A DNA stretch of 64,000 nt from F1-60-MAGs104 sp964355975 (lineage in GTDB: Bacteria; Planctomycetota; Phycisphaerae; Phycisphaerales; SM1A02), in the NCBI GenBank assembly GCA_964355975.1, contig CAYHFW010000003.1:1-64000 (forward strand), written 5' to 3'. The translations under genes were made by a program, and so were the position numbers. The notes under the pieces were generated by a model. The model had not been told where the DNA came from. It worked only from the letters and a program-made list of their open reading frames with translations, and ran no database searches. Below, in pieces: positions 32,613 through 41,820 of this stretch (position 1 is its first letter; each line of letters opens with the position of its first letter).

Positions 32613-35189
32613 CTACGGCGCAACTGGTTCGGCTGGCGGAGCAATCTCTGGTCGCTCACCCTGACCAGGAACGACGATCGTGTCGCTGCGCTCCTTGCGC
32701 TTCTCATCGACTGCCGCCTTGTCGCGCACTCCCATTTTCGCTTGCGACCGCTCACCACGCATCCGTTCATCCGCGCGCGCAGCTTCACGTTGAAAGCGCG
32801 CCGCGATGACTGCATGCGCCATCTTGGCGAACGGATCGTCGGACCGAATCGCTGCTGCCAACTGTGGATCGTCTGGAGAAATGCAATAGTTCAGCAGGTA
32901 CGCACCGCGCACATCACCCGATGTTGTTGCGCGGGCGATTTCGAGCACGGGTTCAAACTCAGGAACATTGCGCGGTCCAGCCAACAAGACCCAGGCTTGT
33001 CCATTTGGCGGCAACTTCGCAAATCCGTCGGCGATTGCCTTCCATGCTTGAGACGCCTGCTCTTCGGAAAGCAGCTTCTTTTTCGCGGCGTACGCGAGCA
33101 GCACGAGCGTACGAAGGTCTTCGTCTGACGCTGGAGCGGCCGCGCGCGCGATTGCCGAACTGATCCACTCCGCGTTCACTCGCACGCCGAGAACTTCAAT
33201 GTTCTCGACCGCTGGAGTCGTGCCGAGCGTTCCGGCGTTGAAGGATCCAGCCTCTGCGATGTAATTCAGCGCGCCTCGAACCGAAACACCCGTACCAGCA
33301 ATGGGATCTTGGTTGAGCCGATATCCAACTTCGGTCATTGCCATGTCCCACACCATCTCCATCGACTCGGCGGGAGCGAGCTCGATCGCACGATCGAACG
33401 GAATGATTTGCGGGAGAAGTCGCTCAACACCAACATTCGCGGGCGAATTGAGTCGCGGCTGCAAGAGAACGTTCTGCTTGATCGGACCACCAATCGCAAC
33501 CGCCATCGTCAATTCAGATCGGTTGGTCACGATGAGGCGATAGCGGATCGGGTCGAGCGCCTCGACTATGGTCTTCTCGGGAATGACCCGAAAGGAAAAT
33601 GCATTGCTCGATCCCGCGAGATACTGCTCGAGCACTGGCGGGATCGACGCGACGATTCCGTCGAGAGATCGAACGATTTCTGGAGAAGGAATATCCACGC
33701 CCACGAGTTGCTTGAGTTCGTGCGCGGCCAGCATGCCGATGAGATTTCCACGCTCGCTCGTTGCGATCGCCAGAAAACTGCGCGCGGCATCTTTGAGATT
33801 TCCACTCGCCGCGAGCGCCTGTGCGCGCATGAGGCTCGTCGCGGCAGCGACCGATGTCGATTGTTCGAGCAGCACAAGCGCACCTGCGCCATCCCCCGCC
33901 ATCAATTTTTGCCATGCACTGAAGCGCAGCTTGGCATCATCACTGAGCGGCGCCTTTTTCTCAGCTGCATCGACGAGCCCTTGCACGAGCGGAGCGTCGA
34001 CGCGCATGAGTGCAGCGGTCATCGCTGTATCGAGAAGACCAGCCGCTGCGAATTCTGCGTTCCCGCGGCGCGCGTTGGGAGGCGGAGTTTCGCCAAGCCG
34101 AACAGGAGGCGGAGGCGGATCATCAGCGGCAGCTTGCTCGTTCGCTGCTTCGATCATGCGGGTAACTGCCTCGGCTGCTTTGGGTTGCTTGGTTGAGACT
34201 TGGATCGCTGCTTCGACGACCGCAACGAGCGGCGGCATCGGAAACGGAACCGCTTCGCACTCAACGCGTGTCAACGTCGGGTTGTACGACTGATATTGCG
34301 TGGCTTGCCGCTCCTTGGCGATCGCAATATGCCGCTGCAAGAGTGCGATGGCGTCGGCGGCGCGACCAGAGCCCCAGAGCGCAAGCGCTTGGTCGGTGGT
34401 GATCACATCGAGAACCGAATCGTTCACCTTCTTTGAACGCCCTGCAAGCGCGGCGAGTTGGTAGACGCGCGCCGCTGATCCGTAGGCACCTTCTTGCAAG
34501 AGAAGCGCGCCGAGTCTTGCCCACATCCTCTCTTCAATGGGGTTCGCAAGGATGGCGGTCACGAGCAACTCTGCTTCGCCGATTGGATCGTCAAGTTTTT
34601 CATTGACGAATCCTGCGGCGGTTTCAGCGGCTGCTGGAAACGCGGGAGAGAGCGCGAGCGCTTGCGCGAGGTCGCGACCGAACCCATCGACATCGCCCAT
34701 TCGCAACTCGAGCAGCGCGAGATCGAATGAAAGGCGCGATGCAACGGGAAGTCCGATGACCTTGATCGCTTCGGGGGTGAGGTATCGCTTGAATACTTCG
34801 ACCTGTTCTTCGGCCTTCTGAAATCGACCGATTTCCTGCAGCAATCTGCGCAATCGAATCACCTGATCACCAGGCTCGAGTTTCGAGAGGCGTTCGAGCG
34901 CGACTTGTCCCGTCTCGACCGCCATGGGCATGATGTCGCCGGCGAATCCGCACAATCCCAAGAGCGTTCGCCATCGAATGGGATCGTCTGGCGCAAGAAG
35001 CGCCGACTTTGTCGCAAAGAAAATCGCCGCTTCGAGTTCTGCGGGCGCGAGATCTGTCGGGGTTACAGTCGTGTACGCCTCGCGCATGAGAATCTGCCCG
35101 AAGCGCAGGGCTGCGCCATCCTCGAGAGAACGCGCGGGGGTCGTCTCGGCTTGGCCGCACAGGCACAGAGTCAGGACGATGGACAACAT
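32613..35189 (-). CDS. secreted TPR-like repeat protein of unknown function
   Basis: 858 residues from ATG 35189; a longer in-frame extension to 35786 would run across the opposite gene and is rejected. The first 18 residues form a signal peptide (MLSIVLTLCLCGQAETTPA). The rest is Ala-rich helical repeats resembling TPR/Sel1 arrays, with a Pro-rich insert (ADDPPPPPVRLGE, about residue 385). A more beta-like C-terminal third follows, and a charged tail (ADERMRGERSQAKMG) ends the protein. No enzyme motif was recognised. It is probably periplasmic or outer-envelope. It begins a run with the flippase-like gene, pyrE and the GT2 gene. A TACACT box lies six bases before the ATG. Confidence 0.75.
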   Translation of the reverse strand: MLSIVLTLCLCGQAETTPARSLEDGAALRFGQILMREAYTTVTPTDLAPAELEAAIFFATKSALLAPDDPIRWRTLLGLCGFAGDIMPMAVETGQVALERLSKLEPGDQVIRLRRLLQEIGRFQKAEEQVEVFKRYLTPEAIKVIGLPVASRLSFDLALLELRMGDVDGFGRDLAQALALSPAFPAAAETAAGFVNEKLDDPIGEAELLVTAILANPIEERMWARLGALLLQEGAYGSAARVYQLAALAGRSKKVNDSVLDVITTDQALALWGSGRAADAIALLQRHIAIAKERQATQYQSYNPTLTRVECEAVPFPMPPLVAVVEAAIQVSTKQPKAAEAVTRMIEAANEQAAADDPPPPPVRLGETPPPNARRGNAEFAAAGLLDTAMTAALMRVDAPLVQGLVDAAEKKAPLSDDAKLRFSAWQKLMAGDGAGALVLLEQSTSVAAATSLMRAQALAASGNLKDAARSFLAIATSERGNLIGMLAAHELKQLVGVDIPSPEIVRSLDGIVASIPPVLEQYLAGSSNAFSFRVIPEKTIVEALDPIRYRLIVTNRSELTMAVAIGGPIKQNVLLQPRLNSPANVGVERLLPQIIPFDRAIELAPAESMEMVWDMAMTEVGYRLNQDPIAGTGVSVRGALNYIAEAGSFNAGTLGTTPAVENIEVLGVRVNAEWISSAIARAAAPASDEDLRTLVLLAYAAKKKLLSEEQASQAWKAIADGFAKLPPNGQAWVLLAGPRNVPEFEPVLEIARATTSGDVRGAYLLNYCISPDDPQLAAAIRSDDPFAKMAHAVIAARFQREAARADERMRGERSQAKMGVRDKAAVDEKRKERSDTIVVPGQGERPEIAPPAEPVAP

Positions 35190-35195
35190 GCAAAA

Positions 35196-35201
35196 AGTGT
35201 A
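35196..35201 (-). promoter_or_regulatory. -10-like box TACACT before the TPR-like gene
   Basis: Reverse strand; ends six bases before ATG 35189, so transcription would start at the start codon itself. Confidence 0.45.
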
Positions 35202-35212
35202 GCGGTTTGGGT

Positions 35213-35218
35213 TACACT
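35213..35218 (+). promoter_or_regulatory. -10-like box TACACT before the 35230 gene
   Basis: Forward strand; ends 11 bases before ATG 35230. It has the same hexamer as the divergent box 11 bases away. Confidence 0.45.
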
Positions 35219-35229
35219 CCCCCACCCCA

Positions 35230-36198
35230 ATGACTGCCCCTCGCATCATTTCGACGCTGCTCTCGCTGATGATTCCACTCGCGGCGTCTGCGCAAACTGC
35301 GCTCACGCTTTCAGACAAGATTGTGATGAGCACCACGCTCGACGCTGCAGGGACGGCCGAGGTCGCGGCTTTCATCAAGGCGAGTTCAACACTGATGCGC
35401 AGCGGCGATGCTGCCCAAGTGCGAAGAGGCCGCGAGGCGATTGTCAGCTCGATCGGTAAGGCGCAGGCAAACTCTCCTTTTCGGACGCTCTTTGCGTCGA
35501 TGGCGCTGCCGAGTCTGAAGGAGGTCATCAAGACGGGCACGCAAATGCAAGGGGTGAACGCGCTCGAAGCGATTCGCGCGCTCAATTCGCCAGACTCTCT
35601 GTCGGCGCTTGTCGAACAGTGCGCGCCCGCGACCCAGCCACAGCCCTCGCTGCGCCTCGTTGCAAGCGGATGCTTGGCGAACTCGATCCTCTTTACTGAT
35701 CTGAATACTGCGCAGGCCGATGGAATCGTTCGAGCACTTGGCGCCTGTATCGATCGTGAGAGCGACTGGATGGTTACTGCGTACAACTTGCAGTCGCTGA
35801 AGGCCCTTGCTTCATCGCCGCGCGTGCCAAAGGCGAGTCAGGGCACTGCGCGTGTCGTTGAGTCGAGCGCACTTTCGACATTGGTGAGCAAGATTCGCAA
35901 GAAAACAATCGACCCAGTGATGATTCGCGCCGTCAATCGAACACTTGATTCGATTCTCTCGGGACAGGTTGAGGCGACCGATCCAACTGCGATGGCAGAC
36001 TTTGGAAAGTCACTCGAACCTGCGCTTCGATCGTTGATCGCGATGGCGAAGGACCCCCCGACAACCGATCATGCGGCTGCGTTCGCGCAGTCGGCAAAGT
36101 TGGCTGAGACACTCTTGCGCAACCTTGGGGGCGACAAGAAGCCCTCGAAGAGTTCTTCGGGCACTGCGGGCAACAAGCCCGCCACAGCGCAGCGCTGA
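35230..36198 (+). CDS. secreted HEAT-like helical protein of unknown function
   Basis: 322 residues. A clean signal peptide (MTAPRIISTLLSLMIPLAASAQ) is followed by Ala-rich paired helices of about 35-40 residues resembling HEAT repeats, and a low-complexity tail (KKPSKSSSGTAGNKPA). No catalytic motif was recognised. It is divergent from the TPR-like gene, with only 40 bases between the two start codons, so the two may share regulation and function. Possibly lineage-specific. Confidence 0.7.
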   Translation: MTAPRIISTLLSLMIPLAASAQTALTLSDKIVMSTTLDAAGTAEVAAFIKASSTLMRSGDAAQVRRGREAIVSSIGKAQANSPFRTLFASMALPSLKEVIKTGTQMQGVNALEAIRALNSPDSLSALVEQCAPATQPQPSLRLVASGCLANSILFTDLNTAQADGIVRALGACIDRESDWMVTAYNLQSLKALASSPRVPKASQGTARVVESSALSTLVSKIRKKTIDPVMIRAVNRTLDSILSGQVEATDPTAMADFGKSLEPALRSLIAMAKDPPTTDHAAAFAQSAKLAETLLRNLGGDKKPSKSSSGTAGNKPATAQR

Positions 36199-36245
36199 GT
36201 GCGCTGGCCTTCGCACGACTCAACCTTGCGCACGCAATGACTGCG

Positions 36246-36251
36246 TACGCT
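36246..36251 (+). promoter_or_regulatory. -10-like box TACGCT before the binding-protein gene
   Basis: Ends eight bases before ATG 36260; a weaker member of the TANNNT set. Confidence 0.3.
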
Positions 36252-36259
36252 GTGCCGCG

Positions 36260-38146
36260 ATGCGATGGATCTTCAGTGCGCTCTTGATACTGGTGACCGC
36301 TGGGGCACTTTTCACATTTGAAGGATCGCGGTCGCGCGCTGACATCACGTTTTCAAGCGCGGACGTCTTCACGATGGATCCGCAGCGGATGAGTTACATG
36401 CAAGACTTGCGTATTGCGCGCGCACTCTTCGAAGGACTCTGCGCGCGCGACAACACGCGCGGAGCTGCGATTCCTGGAGTTGCGCTGAATTGGGATCTCT
36501 CTGCCGATGGCAAGACGTGGACATTTCACTTGCGCCCCGATGCGCGGTGGACCAATGGCGACCGAGTGACGAGCGGTGACTTTCGCGCTGCGTGGAGACG
36601 GCTGCTGCTGCCTGATACCGCAGCGGATTACACCGAGTTGCTCTTTTCAGTGCGGGGGGCGCGTGAATTCTTTGCGTGGAGAGCGAATGCGCTCGCGCAG
36701 TATGTCGCCGGGGCGCAACACGACGATACGACTGCGCAGGCACTCTGGCAGAAGACGCTCGAGAAATTCGACTCGATGGTTGCGATTCACGCCCCAGATG
36801 ATCAGACGTTGGTCGTTGAGCTTGAGAATCCGGTGCCCTATTGGCCCGACCTCTGCGCGTTTCCGACGCTGGCACCACTCAACGAACGCTCACTCGCGAA
36901 GTGGACGCGCATCGATCGTGCAACAGGCATGCTTCGATCAGATGCGGGATGGACGAAGCCGGGAGTGCTCATCACAAACGGTCCGATGAAACTCGTGGAG
37001 TGGCGATACAAGCGCGGCATGCGCCTCGAAGCTAATGAGCTTTATGTGGGGGCGAATCCGGCGACCGCAGGCAGCATTGAAGTTGTGCCGATCGAGGATG
37101 CCAACACTGCAGTGCTGGCCTATGAGTCGGGAAGCATCGACTGGATCAGTGATCTCACTGCTGAGTTTCGCGCAGACCTCGCGCAGGCATCGCGCGGCTG
37201 GAGAGAATCGCATCAGGTCGAGTTCGACCTTCGGGTCGCCGCGGGTGCGACGGTTGACGAGGCGCTTGCGGCGCTTCCAGCCCCAGATGCAGCGCGCGGC
37301 GAGCGACGCGACGTGCACGTATTGAGCGCATTTGGAACGGACTTTTGGAGTTTCAATTGCCGTCCACTGCTTTCGAATGGACGGGCGAATCCCTTCGCCG
37401 ACGCGCGCGTTCGCCGCGCATTTGCGCAAGCAGTCGACAAACGCGCGCTGACGCATGTTGTGACCCGCCTCGACGAACCCGTCGCAACAACGCTTGTGCC
37501 TGTTGGATCGATTGCGGGTTACACATCGCCGACAGGTTTACCGTTCGACATTGCGCGCGCGCGCCAAGAGATGGCCGACGCGGGATGGATCGACCGCGAT
37601 GGAGATGGCATCGTCGAGAACGCGCACTCGGAACCCTTTCCCACCGTCGACATGCTCTATATGACTGGCAATCCTCGCGTCAAGAACATTGCGACTGCGC
37701 TCGCGGCGATGTGGCGCGATGGGCTTGGAGTGCAGTGCGAGCTGCGCGGCAAGGACGGCAAGTTTGCGAAAGAAGATTTGCGACGCGGCAACTTCATGAT
37801 TGCGCGCGGTGGTTGGTACGGCGACTATGCCGATCCAACAACGTTTCTCGATCTCTCGCGCACGGGCAATGGCAACAACGACCGCGCATTCTCAAATGCA
37901 AAGTTTGATGCGCTGCTCGGTGACGCTGAGCGCGAACTCGATCCGGCCAAACGCATGGCGATCTTGTCTGAGGCGGAACGCGTGTTGGTCGAAGAAGAGA
38001 TGCCAATTCTGCCCCTCTGCCAATACGTCACGCTCTACATGTACGACCCCGCGACTGTGCGGGGTCTCACGCGCCATCCGCGACTTGATCAACAACTCGC
38101 GCATGTGCGACGGGCGCGCGAGAGTTCAACGAGCGTGCAACCATGA
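36260..38146 (+). CDS. ABC transporter peptide-binding protein (OppA-like, SBP_bac_5)
   Basis: 628 residues from ATG 36260. An N-terminal hydrophobic anchor or signal (IFSALLILVTAGALF) lacks a lipobox Cys. The SBP_bac_5 core begins with DVFTMDPQRMSYMQDLRIARALFEGL and WDLSADGKTWTFHLRPDARWTNGD. Later segments include the expected LNYxxxx-type region (VRRAFAQAVDKRAL) and RGGWYGDYADPTTFLDL. It would bind oligopeptides in the periplasm. An OppB-type permease overlaps by four bases, but no second permease or ATPases follow. The missing subunits must be encoded elsewhere if this is a working importer. Confidence 0.82.
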   Translation: MRWIFSALLILVTAGALFTFEGSRSRADITFSSADVFTMDPQRMSYMQDLRIARALFEGLCARDNTRGAAIPGVALNWDLSADGKTWTFHLRPDARWTNGDRVTSGDFRAAWRRLLLPDTAADYTELLFSVRGAREFFAWRANALAQYVAGAQHDDTTAQALWQKTLEKFDSMVAIHAPDDQTLVVELENPVPYWPDLCAFPTLAPLNERSLAKWTRIDRATGMLRSDAGWTKPGVLITNGPMKLVEWRYKRGMRLEANELYVGANPATAGSIEVVPIEDANTAVLAYESGSIDWISDLTAEFRADLAQASRGWRESHQVEFDLRVAAGATVDEALAALPAPDAARGERRDVHVLSAFGTDFWSFNCRPLLSNGRANPFADARVRRAFAQAVDKRALTHVVTRLDEPVATTLVPVGSIAGYTSPTGLPFDIARARQEMADAGWIDRDGDGIVENAHSEPFPTVDMLYMTGNPRVKNIATALAAMWRDGLGVQCELRGKDGKFAKEDLRRGNFMIARGGWYGDYADPTTFLDLSRTGNGNNDRAFSNAKFDALLGDAERELDPAKRMAILSEAERVLVEEEMPILPLCQYVTLYMYDPATVRGLTRHPRLDQQLAHVRRARESSTSVQP

Positions 38147-39108
38147 TGCACATGATCGCGCGCAGATTGCTGCAGTTGCCATTCGTGCTGCTCGCGGTCG
38201 TCGTCGTGACATTCGCGCTCGTCTGGTTGATTCCAGGAAACCCCATGCAAAACGAGGGACGGCAACCGCCACCTGAAGTTGCTGAAGCGATGAACCGGCA
38301 ATATTCGCTCGACAGCCCTATGACGTTTCTCGGTGAATATCTCGCGCGCGTGAGTGGCGTGGGATGGGTGCTCGGCAAGACCACGACACCGTTCGACTTT
38401 GGACCGAGCATGCGCCATCCTGATTGGACCGTGAACGAGATCATCGCCGCAGGATTTCCGGTCTCGGCAACAATTGGCCTCGGCGCGATTGCGATCGCAC
38501 TCGTCATCGGCACATGCGCGGGGCTCGTCGGCGGATTGAGACCAGGATCATGGTGGGATGCATCGACCCAGGCGATCGCGCTCGTTGGAATCAGCCTGCC
38601 ATCGTTTGTTACGGGCTCGCTCTTGATTGTTCTTCTCGCGGCGAAGTTGCGCCTCTTTCCAATTGGCGGTTGGGGATCGCCCGCGCAAGCGATTCTGCCG
38701 ATGGTCACGCTGTCGTTGCCCTTCGCCGCGTACATCGCGCGACTGCTTCGCTTTGGACTGATCGAGCAGATGCACACCGACCACCTGCGCACTGCGCGCG
38801 CGAAGGGACTCTCACGCCGACAAGCTGCTTGGCGACACGCGCTGAAGAACGCATTCTTGCCCGTGCTCTCGTATCTCGGACCAGCAACGGCGGCGGCAAT
38901 GACTGGATCGTTCGTTGTCGAGAAGGTCTTTGCGGTGCCCGGGCTTGGACGGCACTTCGTCGAAGGGGTGCTCGGAAAGGACATCACGCTCGTAATGGGG
39001 ATCGTGCTTGTTTATGCGGCACTTTTGGTCGTTTTCAACCTCCTAGTCGATGTGCTGTACGTCTGGATCGACCCGCGCATCGAACTCACAAGCGCCGCAT
39101 CGCGATAG
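38143..39108 (+). CDS. OppB-like ABC transporter permease
   Basis: 321 residues, about six membrane segments. The N-terminal helix (RRLLQLPFVLLAVVVVTFALVWLIPGNPM) is typical of OppB/DppB. The EAA loop that contacts the ATPase appears as RTARAKGLSRRQAAWRHALKNAFLPVLSYLG, with VEKVFAVPGLGRHFVEG afterwards. It overlaps the OppA-like gene. The partner OppC and the OppD/F ATPases are absent downstream, where a lipoprotein gene lies instead. Confidence 0.85.
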   Translation: MMHMIARRLLQLPFVLLAVVVVTFALVWLIPGNPMQNEGRQPPPEVAEAMNRQYSLDSPMTFLGEYLARVSGVGWVLGKTTTPFDFGPSMRHPDWTVNEIIAAGFPVSATIGLGAIAIALVIGTCAGLVGGLRPGSWWDASTQAIALVGISLPSFVTGSLLIVLLAAKLRLFPIGGWGSPAQAILPMVTLSLPFAAYIARLLRFGLIEQMHTDHLRTARAKGLSRRQAAWRHALKNAFLPVLSYLGPATAAAMTGSFVVEKVFAVPGLGRHFVEGVLGKDITLVMGIVLVYAALLVVFNLLVDVLYVWIDPRIELTSAASR

Positions 39109-39111
39109 ACT
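39106..39111 (+). promoter_or_regulatory. -10-like box TAGACT before the 39118 lipoprotein
   Basis: Ends six bases before ATG 39118; its TAG is also the stop codon of the permease. Confidence 0.4.
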
Positions 39112-39117
39112 TCGCCG

Positions 39118-39780
39118 ATGCGAATCGTCGCACATCTTGCCGCCGCTTGCGCCCTCACAATGAGTGGATGCATGGGCGCGCTCTCGACGAGTGAACAACA
39201 GCAACTCACGATCGCTCCAGCGCAGTACCGCGATGCATTCGATGCTGCGGCGCGCATCGTGCGCGAGATGGGTTACAAGGTTGTGGTGGTCGATCGATCG
39301 AACGGAATCATCGAAACCGACGCGCGTCATGCAGGCAGCGCACTCGAACCTTGGCGGCTCGACAATGCGTCGGTGAGCGAGGTCACCGCGAACACCGTCG
39401 CAAACCGCCGCCGCCGAATTCGTTTTGAGTTCATTCCAGCATCGGCACAAATGGCGAGCGTTGGCGCAGATGATGTGCTTCGTGGTGCGGCGATCCCTGG
39501 AAGCACCGCGGCACAGGAACGGTTCGATGTGCAGAGCTGCGTCGGTCCAATTGATGTTGAGATTTGGGTCTATGTTGAACGATCGTTCCTCGAAGGCAAC
39601 AAGCCCTCGACCTATTCAGGCTCGCTTGCATCACGGTGGAGCAACCCGCTCAATGCCAAGCCTCTCGACGCGGCCGACGACTCGATTCGCGAAAACCCGC
39701 AGTGGGTTCCGGTCGGGCGCGACGTTGCCTACGAGCAGACGATTGAAGAGCGGCTCGCGGCGAGTGTTGGAGTCCGATAA
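39118..39780 (+). CDS. lipoprotein of unknown function
   Basis: 220 residues. A signal sequence with lipobox (ALTMSGCMG, Cys about 18) predicts a lipid-anchored periplasmic protein. It then has a small alpha/beta region (YRDAFDAAARIVREMGYKVVVVDRSNGIIET) like domains that monitor sequence-related lipoproteins, and a C-terminal beta-rich part. No named family was recognised. It lies only nine bases after the permease stop, but with its own TAGACT box. Confidence 0.7.
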   Translation: MRIVAHLAAACALTMSGCMGALSTSEQQQLTIAPAQYRDAFDAAARIVREMGYKVVVVDRSNGIIETDARHAGSALEPWRLDNASVSEVTANTVANRRRRIRFEFIPASAQMASVGADDVLRGAAIPGSTAAQERFDVQSCVGPIDVEIWVYVERSFLEGNKPSTYSGSLASRWSNPLNAKPLDAADDSIRENPQWVPVGRDVAYEQTIEERLAASVGVR

Positions 39781-39812
39781 TATTGCTCCGCAGCTCTTTT
39801 TTTTATTTTTTT
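39767..39812 (+). terminator. possible terminator: weak hairpin and long T tract
   Basis: GGAG (39769-39772) can pair with CTCC (39786-39789). A tract of T8-A-T7 follows at about 39797-39812. The stem is short, so the T tract is the main evidence. It lies between the lipoprotein gene and the cytochrome gene. Confidence 0.35.
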
Positions 39813-39840
39813 GACTTATTCCTGTTCGATGGCACCTTGA

Positions 39841-41781
39841 ATGCAGATGAGTAGCAACATGAAGAACCGACGCGGTCTATCTATCGTCCTGCTTGCATCC
39901 GCCGGCCTCGCGGGTGTCGGACTTTTTGTCGGATCGGTGCAGGGACTTCCCGGCACTGGAGACCAAGTGCAGGTGCCAGCAACCGCCGCTGACTTCTTTC
40001 TGAACGGCACCCAACCGAACACGGACAGTCTCGCATTCGAACCAGTTCAGGCGTCGAACAACTGCTCCTATTGCCACGGCGAATACAACGCGACAGTCGC
40101 TCCGTTTGATACGTGGGTTGTGAGCATGATGGGACAGTCGGCGCGCGATCCTGTCTGGCACGCGGCGCTCGCGATTGCAAATCAAGATGTCAACATGTCA
40201 GGCGGATTGTGTATTCGCTGCCATGCTCCAGGCGGTTGGCTCGCGGGCCACAGCGAAGCGGCTGATCTTTCACAGTTGACCCCCGATGATTTCGATGGAG
40301 TCAACTGCCACTTCTGTCACCGTGTTGTCAATCCTGTTGAAGGATCGTTGAGCGCGGTGGGCTATCCAGCGAACAACGACCCAACCCCCGATCCAGAAGT
40401 GCTCGCACCGTTGATCGCTGCGGGAATTCTTCCAAGCCCATCGCTTGGAAGCGCGAGCTATGTTGTTGATCCCAAGGACGTGCGACGCGGTCCATTCAAT
40501 GATGTGCCGATGAATTTTCACGGTGGACCAGAGCTGATCTACTCGCCCTACCACTCGAATGGTGCGATGTGTGGAACCTGCCACGATGTGAATAACCCTG
40601 CGTACAGCAGACTTGCCGATGGTTCGCTCGCGCTGAACGCACTTGGCACGCCGCATCCAACGATGCAGGGCGGCGACATGTTTGGTGAGCAACGAACATA
40701 TTCAGAGTGGCTGAAGAGTTCGTTTCCGACGACGGGCGTCTCATATCCAGATGGTCGCTTCGGCGGCAACCATGCGACGGGCGTGATGAAGAGTTGTCAG
40801 GATTGCCACATGCCCGACCAACAGGGCGGCGGATGCGTTTTCTATGACGGCGACATCACCACTGAGCGCCCGAATGTTCCGCAGCACTCGTTCGCTGGCG
40901 CCAACACATGGGTCTTGCGTGCGGTGCAGACGCAGATGGGTGCCGATGCGGAGTACTTCGGGCTCACGCAGTCGCGCGTCGACGATGCGGTCGCGCGCAA
41001 CGTGCAAATGTTGCGCGACGCGTCTGACATGGAACTCTCGCAGGTCGGCGCGAACCTGCGCGTGAAGATCATCAATCAGTCGGGGCACAAGTTGCCGACT
41101 GGCTATCCCGAGGGTCGGCGCGCCTGGATCAATGTGAAATTCATGAATGCCACTGGCGGCGTAATCGCTGAGCGTGGCGCATACAACTACGACACCGCGA
41201 CGCTGACGGAAGGCGACACGAAGATCTATCACTCTCATCAGACGATCAGCCCAGAAATTGCTGCGGCAACACACCTTCCTGAAGGCACTGACATGCATCT
41301 CGCGCTTGCGAATGTGATCGCGTTCGACAATCGAATTCCGCCGCGCGGATTCACCAACGCAGGCTTTGCGTCGGTGCAGGCTGCGCCCGTTGGATATTCG
41401 TACGCCGATGGTCAGTACTGGGACTTCACCAGTTACGCGATTCCTGCTGGCGCAACGAGTGCCGTTGCCACTTTCTACTACCAAACATCGACGCGGCAGT
41501 ACATGGAGTTCTTGCGCGACACCGCGGCGAATGGCGCCGGATTGACTGCGTACAACCTCTGGGTCTTGCACGGTCGAAGCGCGCCAGTCGACATGGATTC
41601 GATGACGCTTCAGTTGACCGCGGCGAATCCTGCTGACTTCAACGGCGACGGAATTGTCAACGGAGTCGACCTGTCGATCTTGCTTGGCAACTGGAGCGGC
41701 ACTGGACAGGGTGATGCAAACGGCGACGGTGCTGTGAACGGGACCGATCTTTCGATCCTGCTCGCAAGTTGGGGAACGTAA
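39841..41781 (+). CDS. secreted pentahaem cytochrome c-family protein with dockerin-like EF-hand tail
   Basis: 646 residues; starts at 39841, 39847 or 39859 are all possible before MKNRRGLSIVLLASAGLAGV. After the signal sequence, five haem-binding CXXCH motifs occur: CSYCH (75), CIRCH (124), CHFCH (156), CGTCH (244) and CQDCH (319). A beta-rich domain with SGHKLPTGYPEGRRAWINV follows, as in other multihaem cytochrome-family proteins. The last 50 residues are two calcium-binding loops of dockerin type (DFNGDGIVNGVDLSIL, DANGDGAVNGTDLSIL). It is probably an extracytoplasmic electron-transfer protein that is sorted or attached by the C-terminal module. The redox partner and enzyme activity are unknown. 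Confidence 0.85.
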   Translation: MQMSSNMKNRRGLSIVLLASAGLAGVGLFVGSVQGLPGTGDQVQVPATAADFFLNGTQPNTDSLAFEPVQASNNCSYCHGEYNATVAPFDTWVVSMMGQSARDPVWHAALAIANQDVNMSGGLCIRCHAPGGWLAGHSEAADLSQLTPDDFDGVNCHFCHRVVNPVEGSLSAVGYPANNDPTPDPEVLAPLIAAGILPSPSLGSASYVVDPKDVRRGPFNDVPMNFHGGPELIYSPYHSNGAMCGTCHDVNNPAYSRLADGSLALNALGTPHPTMQGGDMFGEQRTYSEWLKSSFPTTGVSYPDGRFGGNHATGVMKSCQDCHMPDQQGGGCVFYDGDITTERPNVPQHSFAGANTWVLRAVQTQMGADAEYFGLTQSRVDDAVARNVQMLRDASDMELSQVGANLRVKIINQSGHKLPTGYPEGRRAWINVKFMNATGGVIAERGAYNYDTATLTEGDTKIYHSHQTISPEIAAATHLPEGTDMHLALANVIAFDNRIPPRGFTNAGFASVQAAPVGYSYADGQYWDFTSYAIPAGATSAVATFYYQTSTRQYMEFLRDTAANGAGLTAYNLWVLHGRSAPVDMDSMTLQLTAANPADFNGDGIVNGVDLSILLGNWSGTGQGDANGDGAVNGTDLSILLASWGT

Positions 41782-41820
41782 GTCCCCCGCTACGCGTTTG
41801 ATTTCACGCAGGCGAGACGA

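Noticed and set aside
31722..33128. Forward-strand open frame of 468 codons
   Set aside because: It is a shadow of the flippase-like and TPR-like genes on the other strand; the composition is Arg/Cys/His-rich with no motif.
34000..35786. Extension of the TPR-like protein to 35786
   Set aside because: The extra 199 codons run across the oppositely oriented 35230 gene and precede the signal peptide at 35189.
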